This document shows positions 46,270-54,827 of a stretch of 58,914 nucleotides of DNA, piece by piece; position 1 is the stretch's first letter, and the number at the start of each line of letters is the position of its first letter. The DNA lies in contig ONDV01000009.1 of NCBI GenBank assembly GCA_900316665.1, positions 1 through 58,914 of the forward strand. The letters run 5' to 3'. A model generated the notes under the pieces. The model had not been told where the DNA came from. It saw only the letters and a program-made list of their open reading frames with translations, and did not search any database. The position numbers and the translations under genes are program-made. The stretch is from an uncultured Lachnospiraceae bacterium (GTDB lineage: Bacteria > Bacillota > Clostridia > Lachnospirales > Lachnospiraceae).

Positions 46270-48678
46270 ATGAATCCTAAAGTATTTAAGACGCTTGAAT
46301 TTGATAAGGTGGCGGAAAGGCTTTCCGGTCTGGCTCAGTCCGAAAAGGCAAAAGAGTATGCCAAAAAACTTTCGCCTACAACCAATATGGAAAAGATCGT
46401 GTCGAGGCTTAAGGAGACTGATGACGCGATGAAACGGCTGGATCGTTTCGGCTCGGTTTCATTTGGCGGAATCGGTGAAATAAAATGGCGAAGGAGACTT
46501 ATGGCAGGGGGCGCCTTGTCGCCATCAGAGCTTTTTGAGATAGCGTCTCTTCTTGGCACGACCGCAAATGTAAAGCGGTACGGGGAATCTGCGGATAAGG
46601 ATGGTTCAAAAGACAGCATAGCCCATTATTTTGATGAGCTTATACCGGTTGAAGAACTTAGACGCGAGATTGCAAGGATCATTATATCCGAGGAACAGAT
46701 CGCAGATGACGCTTCATCTGAACTTAGATCGATAAGGCGGAAGATGAGCGGAATGAACGATAAAATCAGGTCGGTTCTCTCGGGATATATGACAAGCGCC
46801 AGAGACTATCTCCAGGATCCTGTCATCACGACAAGAGATGGCCGATATTGCATACCGGTAAAGGCAGAATACAAATCAAAGCTCTCCGGAATCGTACATG
46901 ATCAGTCATCGTCGGGGCAGACGCTTTTCATAGAGCCAATGGCCGTTGTGGAATTAAATAATGACATAAGGGAACTTGAGCTTGCTGAGAAAAAAGAGAT
47001 AGAGCGCATTCTTGCTGTGCTGAGTCAGAAGGCAGCTGACGCCATCGGAGAGATAGATTCTGATTACAGGATCTTGACAGAGCTTGATTTTATATTTGCC
47101 AAGGGAAGTCTGGCCCAGGAAATGAAAGCCTGCATGCCGCTTGTAAATACGGAAGGCTTGATAAATTTAAAAGGCGCGAGACATCCGCTTATCGACAAGG
47201 ATATTGTTGTGCCTGTAGATGTGAATCTTGGAATTACATTTGACCAGCTTATTATCACAGGCCCTAATACAGGAGGCAAAACCGTATCATTAAAGACCGT
47301 GGGACTGCTCACTCTGATGGGGCAGGCGGGGCTTTTAATTCCTGCGGACCCAGGCTCTGAGATTTCTGTTTTTCATAATGTCTATGCGGATATTGGTGAT
47401 GAACAGTCAATAGAACAGTCGCTCTCCACATTCTCGTCACATATGACAAATATAATAGGGATAATGAGATCAGTGGAGCAGAGCCCGAACACGGCGCTGG
47501 TGCTTTTCGATGAGCTCTGCGCAGGAACAGACCCGGCTGAGGGAGCCTCGCTTGCCACATCGATTTTAAAGACTCTTCATACCGAAGGCGTAAAGACCAT
47601 GGCAACGACGCATTACAGTGAGCTGAAGGAGTACGCGCTTGTCACAGACGGAGTGGAAAACGCCGCCTGTGAATTTTCGGTAGAGACTCTGAGCCCTACA
47701 TACAGGTTGCTTATTGGAGTACCCGGCAAATCAAACGCCTTTGCCATATCGAAGAAGCTTGGTCTCCCTCAGGAGATAATAGATGACGCAAAACAGAGGA
47801 TGGGCGACAGCGAGAGATCTTTTGAGGATCTGATGGCAGAGCTTACTGAAAGACAGGGGGCGCTTGAGAGGGCGAGGGAGAGTGCCGCAAGGTCAGAAGA
47901 AGTTCTTAAAAATCGTGAAGAGAAGCTGCACAGGGATGAAGCCGGACTATATGAAAAGAGAGACCGGATCCTCATGGAAGCGGAAAAGGAAGCGGCAAAT
48001 ATTCTTTCCAAAGCCAAAAAAGAAGCCGATGAAACAATAAGGGAATTCAGGAAGATGAAATTAAAATCACCTGATATAAGCGAGATGGACAGAAAGCGGA
48101 CCGCCCTCGGCAGCAAGATCCGGGATGCCGAAGCCAAATCATCGGCGGCAATGAAGCGCCATGTAAGGTCAGCGACAGGAGCTGTCAATGTCAGAAACCT
48201 TCATATAGGCGATGCCGTAAGAGTGATACCCATGAATGTGACAGGTACTATTCATAAGCTGCCTGATGCTCATGGCAATCTCGAAGTTCAGGCAGGAATC
48301 ATGCATACGCGCGTGAATGTGAAAGACATAGAACTTATAAAAGAAGAGAGCGCCCTTGATTCATACAGGAGATCTGCGAGGGAAGAAAGAACCCGCGTAA
48401 ATCATTCAGGGTCATTTAATAAGTCGGCATATATTTCACCTGAGATAAAACTTATTGGCATGACAAGGGATGAGGCTATAACCAGGCTGGATAAATATAT
48501 AGATGATGCAGCCATGTCGCACTTAAAGGAAGTACGGATCGTGCATGGCAAGGGAACCGGAGTACTCCGGGCAGCTGTGCAGGAGTATCTTTCCGGAAAT
48601 CCTTATGTGAAATCATTCGGGCAGGCAGCTTTCGGAGAAGGCGATGCCGGAGTGACGGTAGCAAAGCTGTCAGAGTAA
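46270..48678 (+). CDS. mutS2: MutS2-family ATPase
   Basis: MutS2 proteins suppress recombination or, as RqcU-type factors, split collided ribosomes. The 802-residue protein has the core and clamp, the ABC ATPase (Walker A GPNTGGKT, then FDELCAGTDPAEGASL), a long coiled coil (about residues 515-610), a KOW-like region and a C-terminal Smr domain with HGKGTGVLR. The LDLRG motif that opens most Smr domains reads IKLIGM here, losing the Asp and Arg linked to nuclease activity. Confidence 0.95.
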   Translation: MNPKVFKTLEFDKVAERLSGLAQSEKAKEYAKKLSPTTNMEKIVSRLKETDDAMKRLDRFGSVSFGGIGEIKWRRRLMAGGALSPSELFEIASLLGTTANVKRYGESADKDGSKDSIAHYFDELIPVEELRREIARIIISEEQIADDASSELRSIRRKMSGMNDKIRSVLSGYMTSARDYLQDPVITTRDGRYCIPVKAEYKSKLSGIVHDQSSSGQTLFIEPMAVVELNNDIRELELAEKKEIERILAVLSQKAADAIGEIDSDYRILTELDFIFAKGSLAQEMKACMPLVNTEGLINLKGARHPLIDKDIVVPVDVNLGITFDQLIITGPNTGGKTVSLKTVGLLTLMGQAGLLIPADPGSEISVFHNVYADIGDEQSIEQSLSTFSSHMTNIIGIMRSVEQSPNTALVLFDELCAGTDPAEGASLATSILKTLHTEGVKTMATTHYSELKEYALVTDGVENAACEFSVETLSPTYRLLIGVPGKSNAFAISKKLGLPQEIIDDAKQRMGDSERSFEDLMAELTERQGALERARESAARSEEVLKNREEKLHRDEAGLYEKRDRILMEAEKEAANILSKAKKEADETIREFRKMKLKSPDISEMDRKRTALGSKIRDAEAKSSAAMKRHVRSATGAVNVRNLHIGDAVRVIPMNVTGTIHKLPDAHGNLEVQAGIMHTRVNVKDIELIKEESALDSYRRSAREERTRVNHSGSFNKSAYISPEIKLIGMTRDEAITRLDKYIDDAAMSHLKEVRIVHGKGTGVLRAAVQEYLSGNPYVKSFGQAAFGEGDAGVTVAKLSE

Positions 48679-48727
48679 TTTTTCGGACGCAGGCTGAATT
48701 TTTTGGAATAAAAAGACAGGAGTAAAG

Positions 48728-49681
48728 ATGACTTTTATAAATGAATTAAAACAGGGACAGAAACTTAGTGACGAGATATATTTTGTAAAAAAGAAGGTAA
48801 GTGCCGTTGCCAAAAATGGCCGGGCATATATAAGTTTTACTCTGATGGACAAGACAGGAACCGTGGATGCAAAGGTTTGGGATCCGGATCAGCCGGAATT
48901 TGAGAATGTGGATGAAGATGATTTTATCAAGATATCAGGCGAGGTCATTCTATACAGGAATCAGCATCAGATAAAACTTTCCGCATGTTCTGTTGCGAAG
49001 GCAGGTACATATACAGTCAGCGATTACATGCCTGCGTCTGATAAAGATATAGAGGGAATGTACTCAGAACTTCTGAGACTGGTGGATTCTGTCAAGACTG
49101 ATTATATGAAAGCCCTGCTGGACAGCTTTTTCAGAGACAATGAATTTGCAGAGACATTTAAGAGCCGATCCGCTGCCAAGTCCATTCATCACGCTTTTGT
49201 GGGAGGGCTTCTGGAACATACCCTTTCAGTTGCGCAGATCTGCAATTTCCTTGCCAGGCATTATGGAAATCTGGACAGGGATCTTCTCCTTACCGCAGCC
49301 ATCTGCCACGATATAGGAAAAACAAAGGAACTGTCCGATTTCCCGTCGAATGACTACACTGACGACGGACAGCTGCTGGGGCACATAGTCATCGGAGCAG
49401 AGATGGTAAAAGAACATATAAGAGAGATTCCTCATTTCCCCAAGGTCAAGGAAAATGAGCTTTTGCACTGCATCCTTTCTCATCATGGCAAACTGGAATT
49501 CGGCTCTCCGAAAAAGCCCATGCTTTTAGAGGCACTTGCACTGAGCCAGGCCGATGATCTCGATGCTAAGCAGGAGACCATGAAGGAGGCGATAGCTTCG
49601 ACTGTTCCCGGAGAGACGGAAACCTTCAGTTACAACAAGGTACTTGACAATTTCTTCAGGAGAACCAGTGAAGAAGAATGA
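48728..49681 (+). CDS. yhaM: 3'-5' exoribonuclease, YhaM family
   Basis: Trims RNA 3' ends. The 317-residue protein has an N-terminal OB fold (KVSAVAKNGRAYISFTLMDKTG) and a C-terminal HD domain: HHAFVGGLLEHT, AAICHDIGKTKE and CILSHHGKLEFGSPK. CAGGAG precedes ATG 48728. Its stop overlaps the rRNA methyltransferase start (ATGA). Confidence 0.92.
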   Translation: MTFINELKQGQKLSDEIYFVKKKVSAVAKNGRAYISFTLMDKTGTVDAKVWDPDQPEFENVDEDDFIKISGEVILYRNQHQIKLSACSVAKAGTYTVSDYMPASDKDIEGMYSELLRLVDSVKTDYMKALLDSFFRDNEFAETFKSRSAAKSIHHAFVGGLLEHTLSVAQICNFLARHYGNLDRDLLLTAAICHDIGKTKELSDFPSNDYTDDGQLLGHIVIGAEMVKEHIREIPHFPKVKENELLHCILSHHGKLEFGSPKKPMLLEALALSQADDLDAKQETMKEAIASTVPGETETFSYNKVLDNFFRRTSEEE

Positions 49682-51030
49682 AAAATGATGAGATAGAGCT
49701 TCAGATAGAAGACTTAAGCATAAACGGAGACGGCATAGGACACGCTGACGGGAAAGCGATTTTTGTTCCGGGAGCCCTGCCGGGAGATTATTTAAGAGCA
49801 GGGATAACAAAAGAATTACGCTCTTATTCCTTCGCAAGAATTATAAAGATAATCTCTCCGTCAGCTGACAGAGTCGAACCACGGTGCCCCATTTCTTCTA
49901 AATGCGGGGGATGTCAGCTTCAGAATATGAAATATGAAGCCCAGCTTCTCTGGAAGGAAAATCATGTAAAAGATCTTCTGGAGAGGGTAGGCGGATTTGA
50001 AAGGGATGAAGTCGATAGGGTGACAGGTCATGTCTTTGGCATGGAAGAGCCCTGGCGTTACAGGAACAAGGCTCAGTATCCCGTAAGATCCGACAGGGAC
50101 GGAAACATAGTGACGGGTTTCTATGCAAGGCATTCTCACAGAGTTGTGCCATGCCATGACTGTCTTATAGGATCCGATAAAGATCAAAAGCTCCTTGATA
50201 CAGTGACTTCATGGATGAAGAGAAATCATGTAAGACCGTATGATGAAAATAATAATAAAGGTCTTATCCGGCATATCCTTATAAGACACGCCGTCCAAAC
50301 CAATGAGACCATGGTGTGTCTCGTGGCTGCATCAAATATTCCGGATGCTGACGGGCTGTCAAAAGACCTGATGTCATGCGGAGTGGAGTCGGTTGTCCTT
50401 AATATTAATAAAACAAAGGGCAATGTGATCCTGGGATATGACACAAAGCTTCTGGCAGGTCAGGAGAAAATTTTTGATAAAATAAAAAATTTAAGCTTTG
50501 CCATATCGGCTCGCTCTTTCTATCAGGTCAATCCAGTTCAGACAGAGAAACTGTATGGGAAAGCGATTGAATTTGCGGGACTTACAGGCTTACAGAATGT
50601 CTATGATCTCTACTGCGGAACAGGCACCATAACACTCTGTCTCGCCGAGAAGGCGGCTCATGTGACAGGGATAGAGATAGTCGATGATGCGGTTCGCGAC
50701 GCAAAGGAAAATGCAAGAAGAAACGGAATCAGGAATGTTTCTTTTTATGCCGGAGCGGTTGAAAAAATTCTTCCGGATCTGATAAAGAAAAAAAAGGCTG
50801 ATGTGGTAGTTATGGATCCGCCGAGAAAGGGCTGCGACATAAAGGTTTTAGAAGCTGTGATGGAGTCAAAGCCGGATCGTGTGATATATGTGTCATGCGA
50901 CCCCGCCACGCTTGCAAGAGATCTGAGTATCATGAAAAGAGAATATGACCTGAAAGAAGTTCAGCCTGTAGATATGTTTCCGGAGACTGTGGGGATCGAA
51001 AATGTGTGCTGCATGATAAGAAAAAAATAG
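49678..51030 (+). CDS. rlmD: 23S rRNA (uracil-C5)-methyltransferase, RlmD/RlmCD type
   Basis: Methylates uracil C5 in 23S rRNA. The 450-residue protein begins with a TRAM domain (IEDLSINGDGIGHADGKAIFVPGALPGD). A four-Cys iron-sulfur site follows (CPISSKCGGCQLQ plus PCHDC). The SAM domain has YDLYCGTGTITLCLA, MDPPRKGCD and the catalytic-loop motif VSCDPATLARD. Whether it acts on one or two positions cannot be told from sequence. Coupled to yhaM by ATGA. Confidence 0.92.
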   Translation: MKNDEIELQIEDLSINGDGIGHADGKAIFVPGALPGDYLRAGITKELRSYSFARIIKIISPSADRVEPRCPISSKCGGCQLQNMKYEAQLLWKENHVKDLLERVGGFERDEVDRVTGHVFGMEEPWRYRNKAQYPVRSDRDGNIVTGFYARHSHRVVPCHDCLIGSDKDQKLLDTVTSWMKRNHVRPYDENNNKGLIRHILIRHAVQTNETMVCLVAASNIPDADGLSKDLMSCGVESVVLNINKTKGNVILGYDTKLLAGQEKIFDKIKNLSFAISARSFYQVNPVQTEKLYGKAIEFAGLTGLQNVYDLYCGTGTITLCLAEKAAHVTGIEIVDDAVRDAKENARRNGIRNVSFYAGAVEKILPDLIKKKKADVVVMDPPRKGCDIKVLEAVMESKPDRVIYVSCDPATLARDLSIMKREYDLKEVQPVDMFPETVGIENVCCMIRKK

Positions 51031-51042
51031 AAAGGGAAAAGC

Positions 51043-52089
51043 ATGAGAAAGTTTAATGGCTATCAAAGAGGCGTAAATCTGGGAGGCTGGCTGTCACAGA
51101 GGATAAGTACAGAGCCGGAATACATGGATTCCTTTATCACTGAAGATGATGTGAAGAGGATAGCAGGCTGGGGATTCGACCATGTAAGGCTGCCTGTGGA
51201 TTATGATGTAATCGAAGAAGATGACGGCAGACCAGTTGAGAGCGGGCATAAGCATATAGAGGACTGCATAAGCTGGTGCAGAAAGTACGGGCTGAATATA
51301 GTGCTGGATCTGCATAAATCATATGGATATATGTTTGATAAAGGTGCAGTTCCGGATGCCGACAGGTTCTTTACGGATCAGGCTCTTCAGGACAGATTTA
51401 TTCTCACCTGGGAAAATCTGATTTCAAGATATGGCAGCGACCATGACATCATTGCATTTGAGCTTCTGAATGAAGTTGTCAATCCTCTTTATACGGAAAA
51501 GTGGAACGACATAGCTGATCGGGCAATAGACATTATCAGATCGCATGAGAAAGACGCCATTATAATTCTGGGTGGCGTCAGAAACAACAGCGTCCTTTCC
51601 GTGCCTTCATTAAGACGGCCGCGCGACAGCAGGATAGTTTACAATTTTCATTGCTACGAGCCACTGTGCTTCACTCACCAGAAGGCTTACTGGGTGGATA
51701 ATTCGGATTTTGATCTGACTTATCCCGGAGAACTTTCAGAATACATAGAGAAATCCCGCCTGCTCGGTGAGGATGACATAGCTGATGTGATAGAGAAATT
51801 GGGGCAGACATCAGGTGTTGAATTTTTTGAAAAAATTTTTGCTCCGGCAATAGATTACGCGAAAAAAATGGACGCCATGCTTTACTGTGGTGAATACGGT
51901 GTAATAGACCGGGCTCCGGCAGCTGACGCCATGAGATGGATAAGCGACATCAATGAAGCATTCGCTAAATACGGAATAGGGCGCGCTCTATGGAATTATA
52001 AGGAGAAGGATTTCGGTCTCATTGACAGACACTATGACGGTATAAGAGACGATGTGATCAAAACAATGGTGATAAGCAATGAATCTTAG
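51043..52089 (+). CDS. Cytosolic glycoside hydrolase family 5 (cellulase-like)
   Basis: A 348-residue TIM-barrel hydrolase without signal peptide, so it probably acts on imported oligosaccharides. It starts FNGYQRGVNLGGWLSQR and has the GH5 acid/base Glu in FELLNEV and the nucleophile Glu in YCGEYG, with the aromatic ALWNYKEKDFG near the end. Substrate (beta-glucan or mannan type) is uncertain. AAAGGG precedes the ATG. The last 11 nt overlap the diguanylate cyclase gene. Confidence 0.85.
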   Translation: MRKFNGYQRGVNLGGWLSQRISTEPEYMDSFITEDDVKRIAGWGFDHVRLPVDYDVIEEDDGRPVESGHKHIEDCISWCRKYGLNIVLDLHKSYGYMFDKGAVPDADRFFTDQALQDRFILTWENLISRYGSDHDIIAFELLNEVVNPLYTEKWNDIADRAIDIIRSHEKDAIIILGGVRNNSVLSVPSLRRPRDSRIVYNFHCYEPLCFTHQKAYWVDNSDFDLTYPGELSEYIEKSRLLGEDDIADVIEKLGQTSGVEFFEKIFAPAIDYAKKMDAMLYCGEYGVIDRAPAADAMRWISDINEAFAKYGIGRALWNYKEKDFGLIDRHYDGIRDDVIKTMVISNES

Positions 52090-53860
52090 GAAAAGACATT
52101 TTTTTATAGCTTTTTTAGCAGGAATGGTCATGTTTTGTTCTACTTTCATTGGTTATGCTAATATAAAGAAAAGCAACATGGATAATGAAAAGGAACGATC
52201 ATATTCTGTTGCAACAGCATATGCCGAGGACCTGAAAAAAGATTTTGCTTATGGAATCAACGTATCGGAAAAAATAAAGTATGAGATCGTAGCAAATGAC
52301 GGCAAGGTTGATGATTTTGATTCCTATGCAAAGAAGTTGCTGCTCCAGTATATAGGAAGAATAGATATAGCACCGGATGGCATCGTGACCGATACATATC
52401 CCAACTGGACGGAAAATGAGAGCCGTTCGGATCTAAGTACGTCGGCAGATATCGGGAGAATCGAGGAATACGCCAGGAAGAAACGTAAGCCTGTACTGTA
52501 CGGACCAGTGTCATTTGCCGGTCTGGGAAAGGGAGTCAGCGTACTGAATCCGGTATTTTTGGAAGATCAGTCGGGTGAAGAGCGCTTCTGGGGTTATGTG
52601 ATCGTCATAATAAAGACTCCTGATGTGTATAAGAATACTCTCAAGATGATTCGCTCGTTCGGATATAATTATAGTCTGAATTCTACAATAAATCCTGTAT
52701 CAGATAAATCAAAACGCGTGGAATATTATGGACCGGAGAAAGAGACGCTCAGGGATCCGGTAGGCTGTACTATAAACATTGGCGGATGCCACTGGAACCT
52801 GAATATTGAGCCGGAAAATGGCTGGAGTACTGACGTGGCAAGTAATTATCTGACTTTCGGATGTATAATTTCATTATTCTGGATAATTGGCATTATAATG
52901 TTTCTCCGCCTGCTGGAACAGAAGAAAAAATTAAGAAGCATGGCCTATACAGACACCCTTACAGGAATTTTGAACCGGGCGGGTTTTATACATGAGATGC
53001 ATAAGCTGATTAAAAAAGATCCGGCTGCCGGTTTGACAGCTGTAATGCTAGATCTTGACGATTTCAAACTTGTTAATGATATATATGGTCATGCCGTAGG
53101 AGATATGGCTCTGAATGATATGGCCAGATATCTTTTGGATTCTTTTCCGGGAGAATCTGTCATAGGAAGGACCGGAGGCGATGAATTCTCGCTTCTGATC
53201 CCCGGCAGAAGTCCGGAGGAATGCGAATCGCTTATTCAGGATATTACAAAAGAGACGCGGTCATTTGATGCAAATAGCAAGACCAAAGTAACATATACCA
53301 TGTCTGCAGGATTTGTAGATTACCCCGGTCAGGCAGGAGACATTACATCTCTTATGATAAAAGCTGATGAAGCTCTTTATGCTGCCAAAATGGAAGGTAA
53401 GCATAAGGCAATGCATTTTACGGAATCGATGTCTTTGATGAAAAGAGAAAGTCTCGGCTTCAGTGCCAAGAGTATAGCTGCCGGAGTTCCGGGTGCTTTT
53501 TTTATCTATGAGGCTTACGGAGAAAAGAAAATCCTTTTTGCCAATGACAGTATGATAAAATTATTTGGATGCGAAGATATGAATGATTTTCTGGATTATA
53601 CCGGAGGCTCATTCAGAGGAATCGTATATAAGGATGACCTGGATAGGGTTGAAAAGTCAATAAAGGAACAGATAGATTCGCAGAAGGACGACAGGAACAA
53701 AGGATACAAGGACGACTTTGCAGAATACAGAATCATGAGAAAAGACGGGAAAATCAAGCATGTGATTGATATGGGACGGCTGGTAAGAGATGAACATCAC
53801 GGTCTTATTTTCTTCGTCTTTATAAGGATCGATGAGAGAAATACATCCGGAAGAATCTGA
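52079..53860 (+). CDS. Membrane diguanylate cyclase with C-terminal PAS domain
   Basis: Makes the second messenger cyclic di-GMP. The 593-residue protein has an N-terminal membrane segment (about 8-28), an extracytoplasmic CHASE-like sensor (about 30-260), a second membrane segment (about 262-280) and a GGDEF domain with DLDDFKLVND, GHAVGD and an intact RTGGDEF. A PAS domain follows at the C-terminus, reversing the common PAS-GGDEF order. No RxxD inhibitory site is seen upstream of GGDEF. It overlaps the GH5 gene and lacks a good ribosome binding site, so it is probably translationally coupled. Confidence 0.9.
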   Translation: MNLRKRHFFIAFLAGMVMFCSTFIGYANIKKSNMDNEKERSYSVATAYAEDLKKDFAYGINVSEKIKYEIVANDGKVDDFDSYAKKLLLQYIGRIDIAPDGIVTDTYPNWTENESRSDLSTSADIGRIEEYARKKRKPVLYGPVSFAGLGKGVSVLNPVFLEDQSGEERFWGYVIVIIKTPDVYKNTLKMIRSFGYNYSLNSTINPVSDKSKRVEYYGPEKETLRDPVGCTINIGGCHWNLNIEPENGWSTDVASNYLTFGCIISLFWIIGIIMFLRLLEQKKKLRSMAYTDTLTGILNRAGFIHEMHKLIKKDPAAGLTAVMLDLDDFKLVNDIYGHAVGDMALNDMARYLLDSFPGESVIGRTGGDEFSLLIPGRSPEECESLIQDITKETRSFDANSKTKVTYTMSAGFVDYPGQAGDITSLMIKADEALYAAKMEGKHKAMHFTESMSLMKRESLGFSAKSIAAGVPGAFFIYEAYGEKKILFANDSMIKLFGCEDMNDFLDYTGGSFRGIVYKDDLDRVEKSIKEQIDSQKDDRNKGYKDDFAEYRIMRKDGKIKHVIDMGRLVRDEHHGLIFFVFIRIDERNTSGRI

Positions 53861-53872
53861 TATGCGAGCTTA

Positions 53873-53925
53873 AATGAATCCTTTACAAAGAATATTTTAC
53901 ATTATTGATGTGGAAAGTTTTTACA
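53873..53925 (-). repeat. Dispersed repeat, partial copy C
   Basis: Only the end module is present: AATGAATCCTTT, a diverged middle, then CATTATTGATGTGG and AAGTTTTT, matching the right flank of copy B and the inner end of copy A. It lies 13 nt after the diguanylate cyclase stop. Confidence 0.7.
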
Positions 53926-53933
53926 ATGTCAGC

Positions 53934-53962
53934 TTGACAGAAAGGAGATTATGGTATATTAT
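53934..53962 (+). promoter_or_regulatory. Acylphosphatase promoter
   Basis: TTGACA (53934-53939), 17-nt spacer, TATTAT (53957-53962); start near 53969. A small hairpin GTTAG/CTAAC follows. Confidence 0.75.
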
Positions 53963-53993
53963 CTGGGTTAGATAAAGCTAACAAAGATAAGAT

Positions 53994-54284
53994 ATGCCGA
54001 ATACTATGGAGAAACATAGAAAACGATATGTATTTCACGGAGAAGTACAGGGCGTCGGATTTCGTTATCACGCCGTTACAATTGCTGACTATCTGGGACT
54101 TACAGGTTATGTCAGGAACAATCCCGACGGCAGCGTCACGGCTGAGGTGCAGGGAACGGAACGGGATCTGGCCGACTTCGTAGATAAGATATGCAATTCA
54201 TCCGGATGGATCGATGTAAGGGACATTGAGTCAGAAGATATCCCGGAGATCCCTGATGAGAGGTCTTTCCGTATCGAATACTGA
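53994..54284 (+). CDS. acyP: Acylphosphatase
   Basis: Hydrolyses acyl phosphates. The 96-residue protein has the phosphate-binding signature GEVQGVGFRYH with catalytic Arg and the catalytic Asn in GYVRNNPDGSV. The start is ATG 53994 or 54006; both have weak ribosome binding sites. A strong sigma-A-type promoter lies upstream. Confidence 0.93.
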   Translation: MPNTMEKHRKRYVFHGEVQGVGFRYHAVTIADYLGLTGYVRNNPDGSVTAEVQGTERDLADFVDKICNSSGWIDVRDIESEDIPEIPDERSFRIEY

Positions 54285-54305
54285 TTCGGCAGGAAAGGAG
54301 AAATT

Positions 54306-54458
54306 ATGGTACTGAATATAATAATCCCGGCTCTTATAGTTCTATTTGTAATACTCGCTGTCAGAAAGACAATAAAGGACAGGAAGAACGGAATTTCATC
54401 CTGCGGATGTGACTGCGGCAGCTGTGGACTCTGCGGAGCAGGTCAGAAGAAAAAGTGA
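54306..54458 (+). CDS. FeoB-associated-type Cys-rich membrane peptide
   Basis: A 50-residue peptide: one hydrophobic segment (about 3-19, LNIIIPALIVLFVILAV), a basic linker, then a Cys cluster CGCDCGSCGLCG and a Lys tail. This matches the FeoB-associated Cys-rich family, usually next to feoB, but no iron transporter is in the window. AAAGGAG lies upstream, 22 nt after acyP, so the two are probably co-transcribed. A metal-binding role is inferred. Confidence 0.8.
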   Translation: MVLNIIIPALIVLFVILAVRKTIKDRKNGISSCGCDCGSCGLCGAGQKKK

Positions 54459-54621
54459 AGCTGAACCCAATACACGTGAGGACTTTGTAAATTCTATTGA
54501 AAGATTAATTTTTTCTGTGGACAATCGGCCTTATTGGTGTTAAATTGTTAATTGATGTATAAAGTCTGACCGGTATTCATCGGCAGTCGTAGATTTTCGT
54601 TTATTGAAAGGAGGAAAGCTT

Positions 54622-54699
54622 ATGGATCAAGACGATAAAGCCCGAAGTAGCAGCTTTCGGGTTTTCATTTCCCGGACTTTCCTCTCTTTTCTTTTCTGA
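54622..54699 (+). CDS. Putative leader peptide upstream of mgtE
   Basis: A 25-codon frame with a strong GAAAGGAGG 8 nt before its ATG. The peptide starts MDQDDKARSSSFR and ends in a hydrophobic SRTFLSFLF. Codons 8-14 overlap a hairpin (CCCGAAG 54641-54647 with CTTTCGGG 54654-54661, then TTTTCATTT). The acidic N-terminus recalls Mg2+-sensing leader peptides such as enterobacterial MgtL, whose acidic start makes ribosomes unstable at low Mg2+. The parallel is inference. Confidence 0.5.
   Translation: MDQDDKARSSSFRVFISRTFLSFLF
54641..54669 (+). terminator. Hairpin inside the mgtE leader ORF
   Basis: CCCGAAG with CTTTCGGG (one bulged T), extendable by AAA/TTT, followed by TTTTCATTT. The 3' arm can instead pair perfectly with CCCGAAAG at 54748-54755, and TCCCGG (54670-54675) with CCGGGA (54737-54742). 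Confidence 0.55.
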
Positions 54700-54779
54700 G
54701 AAGGATCTTTTCTGACATTCTTTTGTCTTTTTCAAACCGGGACATCGCCCGAAAGTATTCCACTCATTTATGTTCATAA

Positions 54780-54806
54780 GTCAGACTGAATAAGTCTGAT
54801 GTTTTT
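54780..54806 (+). terminator. Terminator directly upstream of mgtE
   Basis: TCAGACT (54781-54787), loop GAATA, AGTCTGA (54793-54799), then TGTTTTT. Its position before the gene marks it as an attenuator rather than an operon end. Confidence 0.7.
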
Positions 54807-54827
54807 CTGTGCTGAAAGGAGAGTGAC

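Larger units (their letters stand above)
54497..54827 (+). promoter_or_regulatory. mgtE leader with alternative structures
   Basis: Candidate promoters overlap: TTGAAA/GACAAT (54497-54502, 54520-54525, 17 nt), TGGACA/TAAATT ending at 54546, or TTGGTG/TATAAA ending at 54563. A terminator-like hairpin (TCAGACT 54781-54787 with AGTCTGA 54793-54799, then TGTTTTT) stands 17 nt before the mgtE ribosome binding site. Its 5' arm GTCAGACT (54780-54787) is perfectly complementary to AGTCTGAC (54563-54570). Between them lie a mini-ORF and a second hairpin. The conserved core of the Mg2+ M-box riboswitch was not found. Confidence 0.6.

Noticed and set aside
53951..53971. Five-residue ORF behind AAAGGAG upstream of acylphosphatase
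   Set aside because: The ATG lies within the promoter spacer (54 nt before the gene), upstream of the predicted transcription start, so it would not be on the mRNA.
54540..54827. Mg2+ M-box (ykoK) riboswitch before mgtE
   Set aside because: The conserved GUUAGGUGAGGCUCC-type core was not found; the region is described as an unclassified leader instead.
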